From NCBI GenBank assembly GCA_964470965.1, contig CAYYIS010000012.1, positions 1 to 64,000 of the forward strand: a stretch of DNA of 64,000 nt. Direction: 5' to 3'. Positions 17,384 to 27,257 of this stretch are shown here, piece by piece. Origin of the DNA: CAYYIS01 sp964470965. GTDB lineage: Bacteria > JAAXHH01 > JABIQT01. The notes beneath the pieces are model-generated. The model was given only the letters and a program-made list of their open reading frames with translations. It was not told where the DNA came from and did not search any database. The translations under genes were made by a program, and so were the position numbers. Numbering within the stretch: position 1 is the stretch's first letter; each line of letters starts with the position of its first letter.

Positions 17384-18982
17384 ATGGCTGGTAGTTATGC
17401 AGAGAATCTGGATAAACTGCTAACGATCGGAACGGCATTATCCAGTGAGCGCAACCTAGATAAATTACTTGAGATGATCCTGGATCTCGCCCGCGAACTT
17501 ACGATTGCGGATGCCGGGACCCTGTATCTGGTTGATGAGGTGAATAAAGTTCTGGATTTTAAGATTGCTCATAATGATACCCTGGGGACGAGAGTAGGCG
17601 GGACGAGTGGTGTTGAACCGAACGTGCCACCTGTTCCCCTGGATAATGATGGTAAACCCAACCATTCTAACGTTTCCGCATACGCCGCGAACACGAGCAA
17701 GCTGGTAAACATTTCTGATGTTTATGAGGATGATGAATCTACGGGATTTGATTTCGTAGGGCCCAGGAACTACGACAAATTTTTCGGTTACCATACAAAA
17801 TCCATGCTCAGCGTTCCTATGAAAAATCATGAGGATGAGATTATCGGCGTCCTGCAATTAATTAATGCCAAGGATCAAGAATCGGGTGAATTGATTCCGT
17901 TTACCGACGAATATGTAACGTTGAGTGAATCGCTTGCCTCGCAGGCAGCAGTGGCGTTGACCAATGCGAAACTGATTAACGACTTAAAAGATCTTTTCGA
18001 CAGCTTCATTAAATCAACTGCTGGTGCGATTGAACGTAAATCTCCGTACACCGGCGGTCATATCCGGCGTGTCGCTATGCTGACAATGATGATTGCGCAC
18101 AAGGTCAACGAAATGTCCGAGGGACCGTATGCTGATGTTCATTTCAGTGATGATGAACTCGAAGAATTGCGCATCGCGGCTTGGATGCACGACCTCGGGA
18201 AAATCACAACACCAGTGCTCGTCGTGGATTAAGCTACGAAGCTGGAAGCGATCTTCGACAGGATTGAATTGATCAGGACCCGATTCGATGTCATCTATCG
18301 GGAGCGTGAAAAAGAGGCGCTGCAGGAAAAAGTGGACTTTTTGTCTAACGGTGGGGTCGACCAGGATAAATTACAGGCCATCGATGCTGCGCTACAGAAG
18401 GACCTGGCGCAGATCAGCGATGATTTGGATTTCCTCGTACTCGTAAACCAGGGCGGAGAGTTTATGGAAGACGAAAAGATTGATCGCCTTCATAAGATCG
18501 CCCAGCATACCTTTGTCGTAAATGGCGAAGCACAACCATATTTGACGGAAAATGAAGTCTATAATCTTGGTATTAAAAAGGGTACACTCAACAACGAAGA
18601 TCGCAAGAAGATCGAGGAGCATGCACTGGTCAGTATCGAGATGCTTCGTGAACTACCGTTCCCGAAGAAACTGGCTAAAGTCCCGGAGTATGCGGGCGGC
18701 CACCATGAGAAACTGAACGGCAAGGGATATCCATTCGGGCTGACCGCGGATGAGTTGGCGCTCCAGACGAGAATTATGGCCGTAGCTGATATCTTCGAGG
18801 CACTCACAGCGCACGACCGACCGTATAAAAGACCGATGCCGCTGTCCAAAGCCAAGCAGATTATGGGCTTTTTCGTTAAAGATGAGGAGTTGGACCAGGA
18901 TATCGTTGATCTTTTCCTTGATGAAGGCGTCTGCCAGGAATACGCAACCTCTGAGATGGATCCGACCCAATTAGATGAGTAA
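17384..18982 (+). pseudogene. GAF/HD-GYP cyclic-di-GMP phosphodiesterase-type gene split by an in-frame TAA
   Basis: The frame would encode a 532-residue cytoplasmic signalling protein with an N-terminal GAF sensor (about residues 10-205) and a C-terminal HD-GYP domain, which in characterised relatives hydrolyses cyclic di-GMP. A single TAA (18230-18232) falls at codon 283, directly after MHDLGKITTPVLVVD. The same frame then stays open for 249 more codons and carries the remaining catalytic parts: HHEKLNGKGYPFGL with the GYP motif (about 447-449) and MAVADIFEALTAHDRPYK. Relatives have Lys at the stop position, so one base change from AAA explains it. Upstream alone gives 282 residues. TTG 18269 could restart a 237-residue C-terminal piece, but I see no strong ribosome site. 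The main start has AGGAG eight bases upstream. It is a nonsense mutant, a sequencing error or a read-through gene. Confidence 0.85.
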
Positions 18983-19494
18983 TGGCTGGAACAATCAATA
19001 TCCTGTGACAAAAAGCGCCCGGTGCACTATATTAATCGCTGCCGGGCGCTTTTTGTGTTTACGATGATTCTCTGCTGAAACTATTTTCGTTATACTGTCG
19101 TTCTGTAGATTTGTGAGGTCTCTTTTAAATGCTGGTCCAAGAAGGTCGGAACAAGGGATTGGCGAATCAGTCTAAACGATGCGGTGTGTCTGGCCGGACA
19201 ATGATCCGTGTCCGATGTTACCCGGTTCCGTGACATTACCCCGCCGGATTTGGCTAAAGGTCTCGGAGGCGGCGGCCGATTCATTTTTGGATTTCCGAGT
19301 GTTTTGCATCCTTATTACCGGCACTGCTGTCAAGGGCTCATAGGAGAGGGAATTTATATTCCATGTCAGTAGGGTAAATGTTTCGCATGAAATACGAGGG
19401 ATGGTTTAATTGTCGCTATACCGAAAAAGTAAGGACACCACAGTTGTAGATCGATCGTTACGCCCCGTATTTACAGTTCAGATCGAGGTTTTAC
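18983..19494. other. 512-bp intergenic region between HD-GYP and RND genes
   Basis: It holds the terminator at 19008-19056 and then about 430 bp with no supported gene or RNA. Minus-strand reading frames of up to 64 codons occur but have no ribosome site or recognisable product. The ribosome site GAGG for the RND gene lies at its right end. I could not pick a convincing promoter. Confidence 0.6.
19008..19060 (+). terminator. Rho-independent terminator after the HD-GYP gene
   Basis: A 15-bp perfect stem pairs 19008-19022 with 19042-19056 around an AAGCGCCCGG core and a 19-base loop. An A run on the left and T run on the right mean it could act in both directions. It lies 26 bp after the stop of the interrupted HD-GYP frame. 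Confidence 0.9.
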
Positions 19495-22032
19495 ATGAAG
19501 AAGCAAACAACTAACCAGACACTCGACCGGCTCATGACCGCCTATGTGACATTTATTTGCGGCCACCCGTGGAAAATCGTTCTCACTGCGCTTATTCTCA
19601 CGCTCGTCGCATTTAATTACACAACCAAACTTTCGATAAAAAGTGACTTCGCAGAATTACTGCCTGAAGGTTATCGGAGCGTCCAGGATCTTAAACGTCT
19701 GACGGATCGAATCGGAGGGATCGGTGATTTGACGGTTGTTATTGAAACGGAAGACCTAAAGTCAGGCCAGAGGTTTGCAGACGATCTTGCCGTAAGGTTA
19801 CGCACCGATTTGCCGGATGATTATATAAGGTTCATCCAATATAAGTTAGATGAAGAACGGGCGTATTACGAAAAGAGCCAGTACCTTTATGCGGAATTGG
19901 AAGATCTGGAAGAAGTGTATGACCGATTGAGGCGACAGATCCAGCGGGGAAAACTGGAGGCCAATCCTCTGTTCGTTTCAGAGGCTGCTCTCGGACTCGA
20001 TGACGGTGACGAGGAAGAGGAGCCGTTCGACCTTTCGGATATAGAGGAGAAGTATGCCGGTAAAGCCAGTGAAAAACTCGAGAAATGGACCGATGATTAT
20101 TTTGTAGGCAATGATGACCATGGCCAGTTTCTGGTAATGAGATTAAAGCCGTACGGCACTTCCTCAGGCGTTTCATTCTCGGAAGATCTCTGTAACAGGG
20201 TGCAGGCTGTCATCGACGACCTGAATCCAACGTCCTACAGCAGTGATATGAAAGTGGGTCTCACGGGCAAGTACAGGCTGGTTCTCGATGAGTATGCATC
20301 CGTCAGGGAGGAAATATTCGGTACGGCACTTTTCACTGTTCTCCTTGTATGTCTTGCAATCTATGTATATTACAGAACACTGATTCCCGTGGTGAACATC
20401 AGTATAGCCATAGGAATTGGTATTCTCTGGACCTTCTGTATTACCTATTTTCGCATAGGATACCTAAACACCCAGACTGCATTTCTTGGTGCAATCATCG
20501 TTGGGAATGGGATTAACTATGGTCTGATTTTAATGGCCAGATATAAAGAAGAGCGATTGTCGGGACGCGACGCATTCGATGGCACCATGGTAGCTTTTAA
20601 GAATACCATAACGGCAACTGTTACGTCTTCTGTCTCTACCGGGATAGCTTACGGAATGTTGATGATTACCGACTTTAAAGGCTTCAATCAATTCGGGTTC
20701 ATCGGCGGTCTTGGTATGCTCCTTTGCTGGACTGCCACATTTACCATTCTTCCGGCCCTTTTGATCCTCTGGGATCGAAACAGTTATGGAAGGCAGTCGT
20801 GGACCAGGCATGAGACCAAAGCCAGGATTTTCTCTCCTGTCGCAGATCTCGTTATCCGAATGCCTCAGAAAATGGTGGGCATCAGTGCGTCGTTGGTAGT
20901 TGTCTCATTGGCATTACTCATTTGGTGGCTTCCGAATTCATTTGAGTATGACTTCTCAAAACTCCGAAACGATCCCAGAGAGGAATCTGAAGCAAGGATC
21001 CTCAATGGTCGGGTAAACCGCTTATTTGGCATCTCACAGACTCCTGCTGTTATTCTGGCCGATAAACTGGAGCAGGTGGAGGCAATAAAAAACAAAATAG
21101 TGGAGAAAATCGCCGCAGAAGCAGCATTACCCAATCCTACGATAGACCGGGTTCGGACGATCTTTGATGTTTTGCCGACGGAGCAGGATGATAAACTCGA
21201 GGTCCTCGGCGATATCAAAAGGCTGCTTGATCTCAATCCGCCGGATTCCCTGGGCATTGGCCCAGAGCAGGTGGCGAAAGTAAATGACTTCAGGCAGAAT
21301 ATCACTCTCGATGAAATCACCGTCGATGATGTACCCGGCCAACTAAAGCGGGCAATTGAAGAAAAAGACGGAACAATAGGGAGGCTTGTATTCGTCTATC
21401 CCCGACCGGATGCTGGCCTGTGGAACGGACGGAACCTGATTCGCTTCGCCAGCGCCATTCGATCCAACGAATTACCCGACGGCGACGTCATCTACTCCTC
21501 CGGCGATGCTGTCATCTTCTCTGATATGCTTACCGCTGTAGCGAAGGACGGACCCATAGCTACTATCGGCTCATTTGCAGCTGTAATACTTCTCCTGATA
21601 ATAGCTTTCCGCAGTGGCCGGGCCACGGTTGTGATTCTGGCCTCACTTTTGGGCGGCATGCTGTTGATGGTCGGCGTTATGGTTATATTCGATATCAAGG
21701 TCAATTTTTTCAATTTTATCGTTATTCCCACGACACTAGGCATCGGAGTGGATTACAGTGTGAATCTCTATCAAAGATACAAGTTAGACGGTAAAGGCTC
21801 TGTTGCTAACATTGTAAAAAACACGGGTGGTGCCCTTGCACTATGTTCTTCGACCACATTGATTGGCTATACATCCCTTATGCTCACGAGCAATCGGGCG
21901 CTTCAGTCGTTTGGTCTCATGGCAAACATAGGGGAAATCACAACTCTCTTGACAGCACTGTTTGTACTGCCGGCCTATCTTTTAATAGTGGAACGGCGCG
22001 CCGAAAAATCTGATACTGTTCATGAAGTTTAA
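19495..22032 (+). CDS. RND/MMPL-family membrane transporter (HpnN-like)
   Basis: An 845-residue inner-membrane transporter with two RND halves. The first transmembrane segment is at about 29-46. A large periplasmic loop follows, with an acidic coiled region near 115-200. Five clustered spans occur at about 275-430, then the second anchor near 460, the second periplasmic loop, and a final cluster from about 690 to 830. The motif GVDYSVNLYQRY in the last cluster has the Asp typical of MMPL and RND proteins for proton coupling. The family exports lipids, hopanoids or hydrophobic compounds. The stop overlaps the start of bshC by 11 bases, linking it to the bacillithiol operon. Confidence 0.85.
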   Translation: MKKQTTNQTLDRLMTAYVTFICGHPWKIVLTALILTLVAFNYTTKLSIKSDFAELLPEGYRSVQDLKRLTDRIGGIGDLTVVIETEDLKSGQRFADDLAVRLRTDLPDDYIRFIQYKLDEERAYYEKSQYLYAELEDLEEVYDRLRRQIQRGKLEANPLFVSEAALGLDDGDEEEEPFDLSDIEEKYAGKASEKLEKWTDDYFVGNDDHGQFLVMRLKPYGTSSGVSFSEDLCNRVQAVIDDLNPTSYSSDMKVGLTGKYRLVLDEYASVREEIFGTALFTVLLVCLAIYVYYRTLIPVVNISIAIGIGILWTFCITYFRIGYLNTQTAFLGAIIVGNGINYGLILMARYKEERLSGRDAFDGTMVAFKNTITATVTSSVSTGIAYGMLMITDFKGFNQFGFIGGLGMLLCWTATFTILPALLILWDRNSYGRQSWTRHETKARIFSPVADLVIRMPQKMVGISASLVVVSLALLIWWLPNSFEYDFSKLRNDPREESEARILNGRVNRLFGISQTPAVILADKLEQVEAIKNKIVEKIAAEAALPNPTIDRVRTIFDVLPTEQDDKLEVLGDIKRLLDLNPPDSLGIGPEQVAKVNDFRQNITLDEITVDDVPGQLKRAIEEKDGTIGRLVFVYPRPDAGLWNGRNLIRFASAIRSNELPDGDVIYSSGDAVIFSDMLTAVAKDGPIATIGSFAAVILLLIIAFRSGRATVVILASLLGGMLLMVGVMVIFDIKVNFFNFIVIPTTLGIGVDYSVNLYQRYKLDGKGSVANIVKNTGGALALCSSTTLIGYTSLMLTSNRALQSFGLMANIGEITTLLTALFVLPAYLLIVERRAEKSDTVHEV

Positions 22033-23692
22033 ACAGGGAACTGATACAAACCACATGACCGTAAAATCGATCCCCTTCGGTACAGTGCTTTCCTCTTCCC
22101 ACCTGTTTAATGCCTACTTGGATTCATTCGCAAATGTATCTCCTTTTTACGTCTTCAATCCAAAAGATGACCAGATATGGAGGAGAATGATGAAGCTGGT
22201 GGACGGGCGTGACTCGGATCTTCCTCGAGCCGCACTTTCCTCAACCCTCGTCGATCAGAACCAGCGTTTTGGTGCGGATGAAAAAACAATTGCGGCCGCG
22301 ACTGATATCGGAACAGCTAATACCTACACGGTTATGACCGGACAGCAGGTAGGTCTGTTTACCGGACCGTTATATACGATATACAAGGCGTTGACCGCCG
22401 TAAAATTGGCCCATCGTCTTGAGAAGTCGCTCCAACGGCGCGTTGTTCCGATATTCTGGATGGCATCGGATGATCATGATTTTGATGAGATTAATCATGT
22501 GTTCAGCTGTCCCTCCGGTAATGAGATCGTTAAACTGACCCTCTCTCCTGACAGCCCGATCGAACGTCGTTCAGCTGCGCATATACCTTTTGGATCAGGT
22601 ATTACGGAATTAATCGATAGATTCGCCGACACACTTAACGAATCCGAATTTAAACATGAAACCGTATCGATCATAAGGGAGTGCTGTACACCTGAAAACA
22701 CCTTGTCCCATGGCTTTGCCCGCCTGCTGACCAGGCTGTTTCGCGGGACGGGCCTGGTCCTGGTCGATCCTACGGATCCTCAGCTGAAACCCTTGATGAA
22801 GCCGGTGTTTACAAGGGAACTTCGGTATCCCCTCCGGACGACCCGTTCGGTACTTGAAGCCGGTGAAAAACTGAAAAGTGCAGGATTTCAACCCCAGGTT
22901 GATCGAGATCCTGAATCATTGAACCTGTTTTTGTGTAAAGATAACCGGCGGGCGGCTTTGATGTACCAGGGTGGTGAGATACGGACCGTTAATACGGGAG
23001 TCCGTTACACGGTGGACGCCGCCCTGGCACTCGTGGGAGAAAGGCCCGAATCTTTCAGTCATAATGTAATCACGAGACCCATAGTCCAGGATTCACTGTT
23101 TCCTGCGCTGGCCTATGTGGGAGGACCGTCTGAAATAGCCTATTTTGCACAGTTAAAAGACGTCTACAGTCAGTTTGGTCTGCCGTTTCCCATCGTCTAT
23201 CCCAGATCGAGTATGACCATTGTTGATCGCCGGATTCAAAAAGTAATGGATAATTATGAACTTTCGGTGGAGGATTTTTTCGGCAACGTTCACCACGTGA
23301 TCAGCCAACGTATGCAGGACGAGATCCCGGATGACCTCATTTCGACATTGCAAGAAGCGAGAGCGTCCGCTGATTCGTATTACGGTCGCTTGACGGAAAA
23401 AGTTTCGCACATAGATGTTAATCTTCGGAAGGTGGCGGAAAGCGCGCAGCGGAAGGCTGAATTCGAATTGTCTAAATTAGAAGATAAGACGCTTCAGGCG
23501 GTAAAACGCACCCATAAGACCATGCGGCAGCAAATTGAAAAAGCCGAATACCAATTATACCCGCGAAATCAACCTCAGGAACGCGTGTTGAACATTTGGC
23601 CCTTTATTTCAGTACACGGTTTTGATTTCATGAACAAACTGCTGGAGTCTGTCGACGACGCCGATTTCAGCCACCGCATCGTTTCGTTATGA
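22022..23692 (+). CDS. bshC: Bacillithiol biosynthesis cysteine-adding enzyme BshC
   Basis: It is the probable last enzyme of bacillithiol synthesis, ligating cysteine to GlcN-malate in the cytoplasm. It has 556 residues, close to the usual 530-550. The family signature MTGQQVGLFTGPLYTIYKAL lies near residues 102-121, followed by FWMASDDHDFDEI (about 155). The C-terminal third is a long helical coiled-coil region (about 430-530). The start is not fixed: ATG 22022 overlaps the RND gene, ATG 22055 is also possible, and neither has a strong ribosome site. Its TGA overlaps the ATG of bshB1 by four bases, so translation is coupled. Confidence 0.93.
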   Translation: MKFKQGTDTNHMTVKSIPFGTVLSSSHLFNAYLDSFANVSPFYVFNPKDDQIWRRMMKLVDGRDSDLPRAALSSTLVDQNQRFGADEKTIAAATDIGTANTYTVMTGQQVGLFTGPLYTIYKALTAVKLAHRLEKSLQRRVVPIFWMASDDHDFDEINHVFSCPSGNEIVKLTLSPDSPIERRSAAHIPFGSGITELIDRFADTLNESEFKHETVSIIRECCTPENTLSHGFARLLTRLFRGTGLVLVDPTDPQLKPLMKPVFTRELRYPLRTTRSVLEAGEKLKSAGFQPQVDRDPESLNLFLCKDNRRAALMYQGGEIRTVNTGVRYTVDAALALVGERPESFSHNVITRPIVQDSLFPALAYVGGPSEIAYFAQLKDVYSQFGLPFPIVYPRSSMTIVDRRIQKVMDNYELSVEDFFGNVHHVISQRMQDEIPDDLISTLQEARASADSYYGRLTEKVSHIDVNLRKVAESAQRKAEFELSKLEDKTLQAVKRTHKTMRQQIEKAEYQLYPRNQPQERVLNIWPFISVHGFDFMNKLLESVDDADFSHRIVSL

Positions 23693-24417
23693 TCCTTGAT
23701 ATCCTTGCTATTTCACCCCATCCGGACGACGCTGAGTTACACTGCGGCGGAGTACTTCGTAAAATGGCTGACCTTGGTCATTCCTGCGGAATTGTTGACT
23801 TAACGGCAGGAGAAATGGGCACCCGGGGAACGGTGGAGACACGAACACAGGAAGCTTCCGACGCGGCCGTGATACTCGGTGTCACCGAACGTCAGAATCT
23901 GAACCTTCCGGACGCTCACTTGGACCAGTGCCAGGCGCACCGGAATGCCATTATTCAGGCGATCAGGACCTTTCGCCCTCAAACGGTATTGATTCCCACG
24001 AAAGATGCGCGGCATCCGGATCATCGGCTCACCAGTATCCTTGCGCAGGATGCTTCATTCCTCGCCGGACTGGCTAAGATAGAAACCGGGCAGGCTCCCC
24101 ATAGGCCACAACAACTTATTTACTATTACACACATTATACTTACAGGCAGAATCCGCCCTCGTTTATTGTGGACATTACCGATCAATACGATCGTAAACT
24201 TGAAGCTGTTAAGGCCTATGAAACACAATTTCATGATCCTGATTCGACCGCACCCGCCACTTTTATTAGTCGGCCGGAATTTCTCGAAGAAATCGAAATT
24301 CAGAACCGCTATTATGGCACTTTGATTGGTAAAAAATACGGTGAGCCGTTTATAGTAAGAGAATATCTTGAAATGGATGACCCCGTGGAATATTTCAGGC
24401 ATCGCAGTGAATGTTGA
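23689..24417 (+). CDS. bshB1: Bacillithiol biosynthesis deacetylase BshB1
   Basis: A zinc-dependent LmbE/PIG-L-family deacetylase that removes acetyl from GlcNAc-malate, the middle step of bacillithiol synthesis. It has 242 residues, the family length. The metal site is HPDDAE at about residues 12-17, and the second conserved patch TKDARHPDHR near 105 supplies the third His. LTAGEMGTRGT is typical of BshB1 rather than of general LmbE proteins. The start overlaps the stop of bshC as ATGA, and bshA follows after nine bases. Confidence 0.93.
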   Translation: MILDILAISPHPDDAELHCGGVLRKMADLGHSCGIVDLTAGEMGTRGTVETRTQEASDAAVILGVTERQNLNLPDAHLDQCQAHRNAIIQAIRTFRPQTVLIPTKDARHPDHRLTSILAQDASFLAGLAKIETGQAPHRPQQLIYYYTHYTYRQNPPSFIVDITDQYDRKLEAVKAYETQFHDPDSTAPATFISRPEFLEEIEIQNRYYGTLIGKKYGEPFIVREYLEMDDPVEYFRHRSEC

Positions 24418-24426
24418 AGAGGAGTA

Positions 24427-25551
24427 ATGATGAACATCGGTATCACTTGCTATCCTACGTATGGGGGAAGTGGCGCCATCGCGACGGAACTGGGGCAGGC
24501 ACTGGCGCGAAACGGGCATAAGATTCATTTTATCAGCTACTCAATTCCCTTCCGATTGCAGGAATACAACCAGAATATATCATTTCATGACGTAGAAGTC
24601 ATGCCCTACCCGCTATTTAAATATCCACCATACACCCTCGCACTCGCTGCTAAAATGGCGGCCGTGGCAGAAGATGCGGAACTGGATATTCTACATGTCC
24701 ATTACGCGATTCCACACGCCACCTGTGCGTACCTGGCACGGAATATGATCAAAAGCCGGGACGTGAAAGTCATCACCACTTTGCACGGAACCGATATTAC
24801 CCTTGTAGGTAGTGATAAATCATTCTATCAGATCACCAAATTCAGTATAGAAGAAAGCCATGGCGTAACTGCGGTATCTGAATCGTTAAAAAAGGATACG
24901 ATCTCGCTTTTCGGAATAGAAAATAACATCCGAGTGATACCCAACTTTGTCGACACCCGCCGTTTTCAAAGACAGGCCGGCCGGTGTGACATCAAGAACA
25001 TCGTAGGGCACGATGAAAAAATCATACTGCATGTATCAAACCTGCGGCCCGTGAAGCGGGTTACGGATGTTATCAGAATGTATGTTAAAGTTAAACCTAA
25101 AATAAAATCCAAGTTGCTTATTGTAGGCGAAGGTCCCGATCGTGTTCCTGCCCAGGAGCTGGCGTCTGAGCTTGGACTCAGAGACAGCGTCGTCTTTCTA
25201 GGTCAGCAGGAGGGGATCGATGATATACTTTCCTGTGCGGACCTATATCTGTTGCCGAGTGAACAGGAGAGTTTCGGCCTTTCAGCGCTTGAAGCGATGA
25301 GCTGCGAGGTGCCGGTCATAGGAACGAACGTCGGCGGTGTACCGGAACTGGTCGAGCATGGGATCAACGGGTTTATCACTGAAGTCGGGGATGTGGAAAA
25401 AATGGCGGAGCACGCTATAGAGATCCTCTCGGACGATGTGCTTCGGAAGAATATAGGGCAGAATGCCCGGCAGCGAGTCCTCAACTGCTTCGGAGAGGAA
25501 CGGGTGGTTCCACAGTACGAGTCATATTATGAGGAGATTTTGAGTCGGTAA
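24427..25551 (+). CDS. bshA: N-acetyl-alpha-D-glucosaminyl L-malate synthase BshA
   Basis: A GT4-family glycosyltransferase (GT-B fold) that joins UDP-GlcNAc to L-malate, the first step of bacillithiol synthesis. It has 374 residues, the normal length. MNIGITCYPTYGGSGAIATE is the BshA N terminus. HVHYAIPHA and TLHGTDITLVG line the acceptor side, and the donor-binding EQESFGLSALEAMSCEVPVIG lies near residue 280, with the E-x7-E motif. The start has AGAGGAG close upstream. The order bshC-bshB1-bshA places the first-step enzyme last. Confidence 0.95.
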   Translation: MMNIGITCYPTYGGSGAIATELGQALARNGHKIHFISYSIPFRLQEYNQNISFHDVEVMPYPLFKYPPYTLALAAKMAAVAEDAELDILHVHYAIPHATCAYLARNMIKSRDVKVITTLHGTDITLVGSDKSFYQITKFSIEESHGVTAVSESLKKDTISLFGIENNIRVIPNFVDTRRFQRQAGRCDIKNIVGHDEKIILHVSNLRPVKRVTDVIRMYVKVKPKIKSKLLIVGEGPDRVPAQELASELGLRDSVVFLGQQEGIDDILSCADLYLLPSEQESFGLSALEAMSCEVPVIGTNVGGVPELVEHGINGFITEVGDVEKMAEHAIEILSDDVLRKNIGQNARQRVLNCFGEERVVPQYESYYEEILSR

Positions 25552-25563
25552 TTTCGACCTGTT

Positions 25564-26046
25564 ATGGCAATCAGGAAATTTAGAGAATCGGATCTCCAAG
25601 CGGTTAAAGATATCACGGCGATTTGTTTTGACGGCGTAAACATCGATCAGAATATCGAAAAAACATATGGTTTGATCGATGGCAAATCCTGGCAATGGCG
25701 TAAGGTCCGTCATATTGATGCAGACGTGGCGGCTAACGCAGACGGTATATTCGTGGAAGCAATCGAAGGTCTTGTCATCGGTTACATTACAACGAGAATA
25801 GACCACGCAACCAAAATCGGAAGTATACCGAACCTCGGGGTTTTGCCGGGATACCGAGGTCAAAAGATCGGTCAAAATTTAATGCAGACCGCCCTCGACT
25901 ATTTTCGTGCTGAAGGAATGGCATACGCGAAGATCGAAACATTGGATCAAAATGATATCGGATCGGTGTTTTATCCGAAAACCGGTTTCAAAGAAGTAGC
26001 CCGTCAAATTCATTATGCGATGCCGTTAAATGATTCCGATCCATAG
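25564..26046 (+). CDS. GNAT-family N-acetyltransferase
   Basis: A 160-residue acetyl-CoA-dependent acetyltransferase. The core shows IGSIPNLGVLPGYRGQKIGQ at about residues 80-99, containing the acetyl-CoA-binding R/Q-x-x-G-x-G/A loop, and then DYFRAEGMAYAKIETLDQN and FYPKTGFKEVAR as the last strands. It lies 12 bases after bshA on the same strand and may belong to that transcript. It has no visible ribosome site. The acceptor, whether a small amine or a protein, is unknown. Confidence 0.85.
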   Translation: MAIRKFRESDLQAVKDITAICFDGVNIDQNIEKTYGLIDGKSWQWRKVRHIDADVAANADGIFVEAIEGLVIGYITTRIDHATKIGSIPNLGVLPGYRGQKIGQNLMQTALDYFRAEGMAYAKIETLDQNDIGSVFYPKTGFKEVARQIHYAMPLNDSDP

Positions 26047-26060
26047 TCCTGGAGTTGACC

Positions 26061-27254
26061 ATGGGCATTAAAGCCGCGATGATCGGAACCGGAGCATTCG
26101 CTCAGAGCTTTATTCCATTGTTCAACGCGCATCCGCTGGTGGACGAACTGATCCTATGTGATCTCGATGCAGATAAACTGCGGCATAACGTTGAAAAGCA
26201 CAACATTTCCTCTACCGCATCGTCTCTGGATGAGGTTTGCGCAAGAACAGATGTTGACGCAGCTGTTATAATCACTCAGAATTGGCTTCATGCGCCCCAG
26301 GCCGTTCAGGCGTTGAAGTCAGGAAAACATGTATATTCTGCTGTTCCGACCGGAATAAACGTCGATGAAATATCTGAGTTGGTGCGAACGGTCGAAGATA
26401 CTGGTCGAATATATATGATAGGAGAGACAAGTTATTATTATCCGGGCGTCATCTATTGCCGCAATCAGTACAAACAGGGAGCCTTTGGTCATGTAGTTTA
26501 TGGTGAGGCAGAATATTACCACGACTGGGATCACGGCCTATATGAGGTCGCTAAATGGCGCGGCGGAGAGCGATGGCGGGAGTTTGCCGGAAAACCGCCA
26601 ATGTATTATCCCACCCATTCCACTAGCCAGATTGTATCAGTAACCGGGGCATGGATGACCCATGTCTCCTGTCAGGGGTATGTGGATCAGGCGGACGATG
26701 GAATTTACGTGGCGGATGCAAATCCCTGGCAGAATGAATACAGCAACGAAACGGCCCTGTTCAAAATGTCGGACGGAAGCATGTGCCGGATCAACGAGTT
26801 CAGACGGATCGGGCATCCCGGAACGGTTCGAATGGCCATGTTCGGCACGGAAGGGAGTTTCGAGCAGAATACGGCCGGTGCCCGGTGGGTCACCAAACGT
26901 CGAGATGACATGGTCGACCTGGATGATGCACTGGCCTGTCAGGGGGTTTCGATAAAACAGAAACCAGGTGAGGCGATGGACGTAGTCACCGCGTCGGACG
27001 GCACCCATCTTGGTGCATCTTCGGTGCACCCGGTGGAACGGTTGCCAAAAGAATATATAGGACTCTCCAATGGCCACGCCGGTGCCCATCAATTCCTCGT
27101 AGATGATTTCGTAAAGGCATGCGTTTCAGGTGTAACGCCCTCGAATAACGTGTGGGAGGCAGCGCGCTACGCCATCCCGGGTATAATAGCCCACGACTCA
27201 TCCATGAGGAACGGGGATCTGTTGGAGATCCCTGATCTGGGAAATCCCCGTTAA
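26061..27254 (+). CDS. Gfo/Idh/MocA-family oxidoreductase, variant without EKP
   Basis: A 397-residue NAD(P)-dependent oxidoreductase. The Rossmann motif is MIGTGAFAQSFIP. Where most members have EKP, this one reads HVYSAVPTG, so the usual catalytic Lys is absent. The C-terminal domain holds GETSYYYPGVIYCRNQYKQG and a Trp-rich stretch, YHDWDHGLYEVAKWRGGERW. ATG 26061, with GGAG six bases ahead, is a better start than the TTG two codons earlier. It lies 14 bases after the acetyltransferase gene and ends four bases before a convergent gene. The replaced motif suggests an altered reaction or a non-catalytic role. Confidence 0.85.
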   Translation: MGIKAAMIGTGAFAQSFIPLFNAHPLVDELILCDLDADKLRHNVEKHNISSTASSLDEVCARTDVDAAVIITQNWLHAPQAVQALKSGKHVYSAVPTGINVDEISELVRTVEDTGRIYMIGETSYYYPGVIYCRNQYKQGAFGHVVYGEAEYYHDWDHGLYEVAKWRGGERWREFAGKPPMYYPTHSTSQIVSVTGAWMTHVSCQGYVDQADDGIYVADANPWQNEYSNETALFKMSDGSMCRINEFRRIGHPGTVRMAMFGTEGSFEQNTAGARWVTKRRDDMVDLDDALACQGVSIKQKPGEAMDVVTASDGTHLGASSVHPVERLPKEYIGLSNGHAGAHQFLVDDFVKACVSGVTPSNNVWEAARYAIPGIIAHDSSMRNGDLLEIPDLGNPR

Positions 27255-27257
27255 CGC

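Noticed and set aside
17220..17423. Possible small gene before the GAF/HD-GYP gene
   Set aside because: No ribosome site, and it overlaps the well-supported start at 17384 in another frame.
16974..19494. tRNA or other structured RNA genes in the gaps around the HD-GYP gene
   Set aside because: I looked for T-loop-like GGTTCGA sequences and cloverleaf-length stems and found none; only terminator-like hairpins are convincing.
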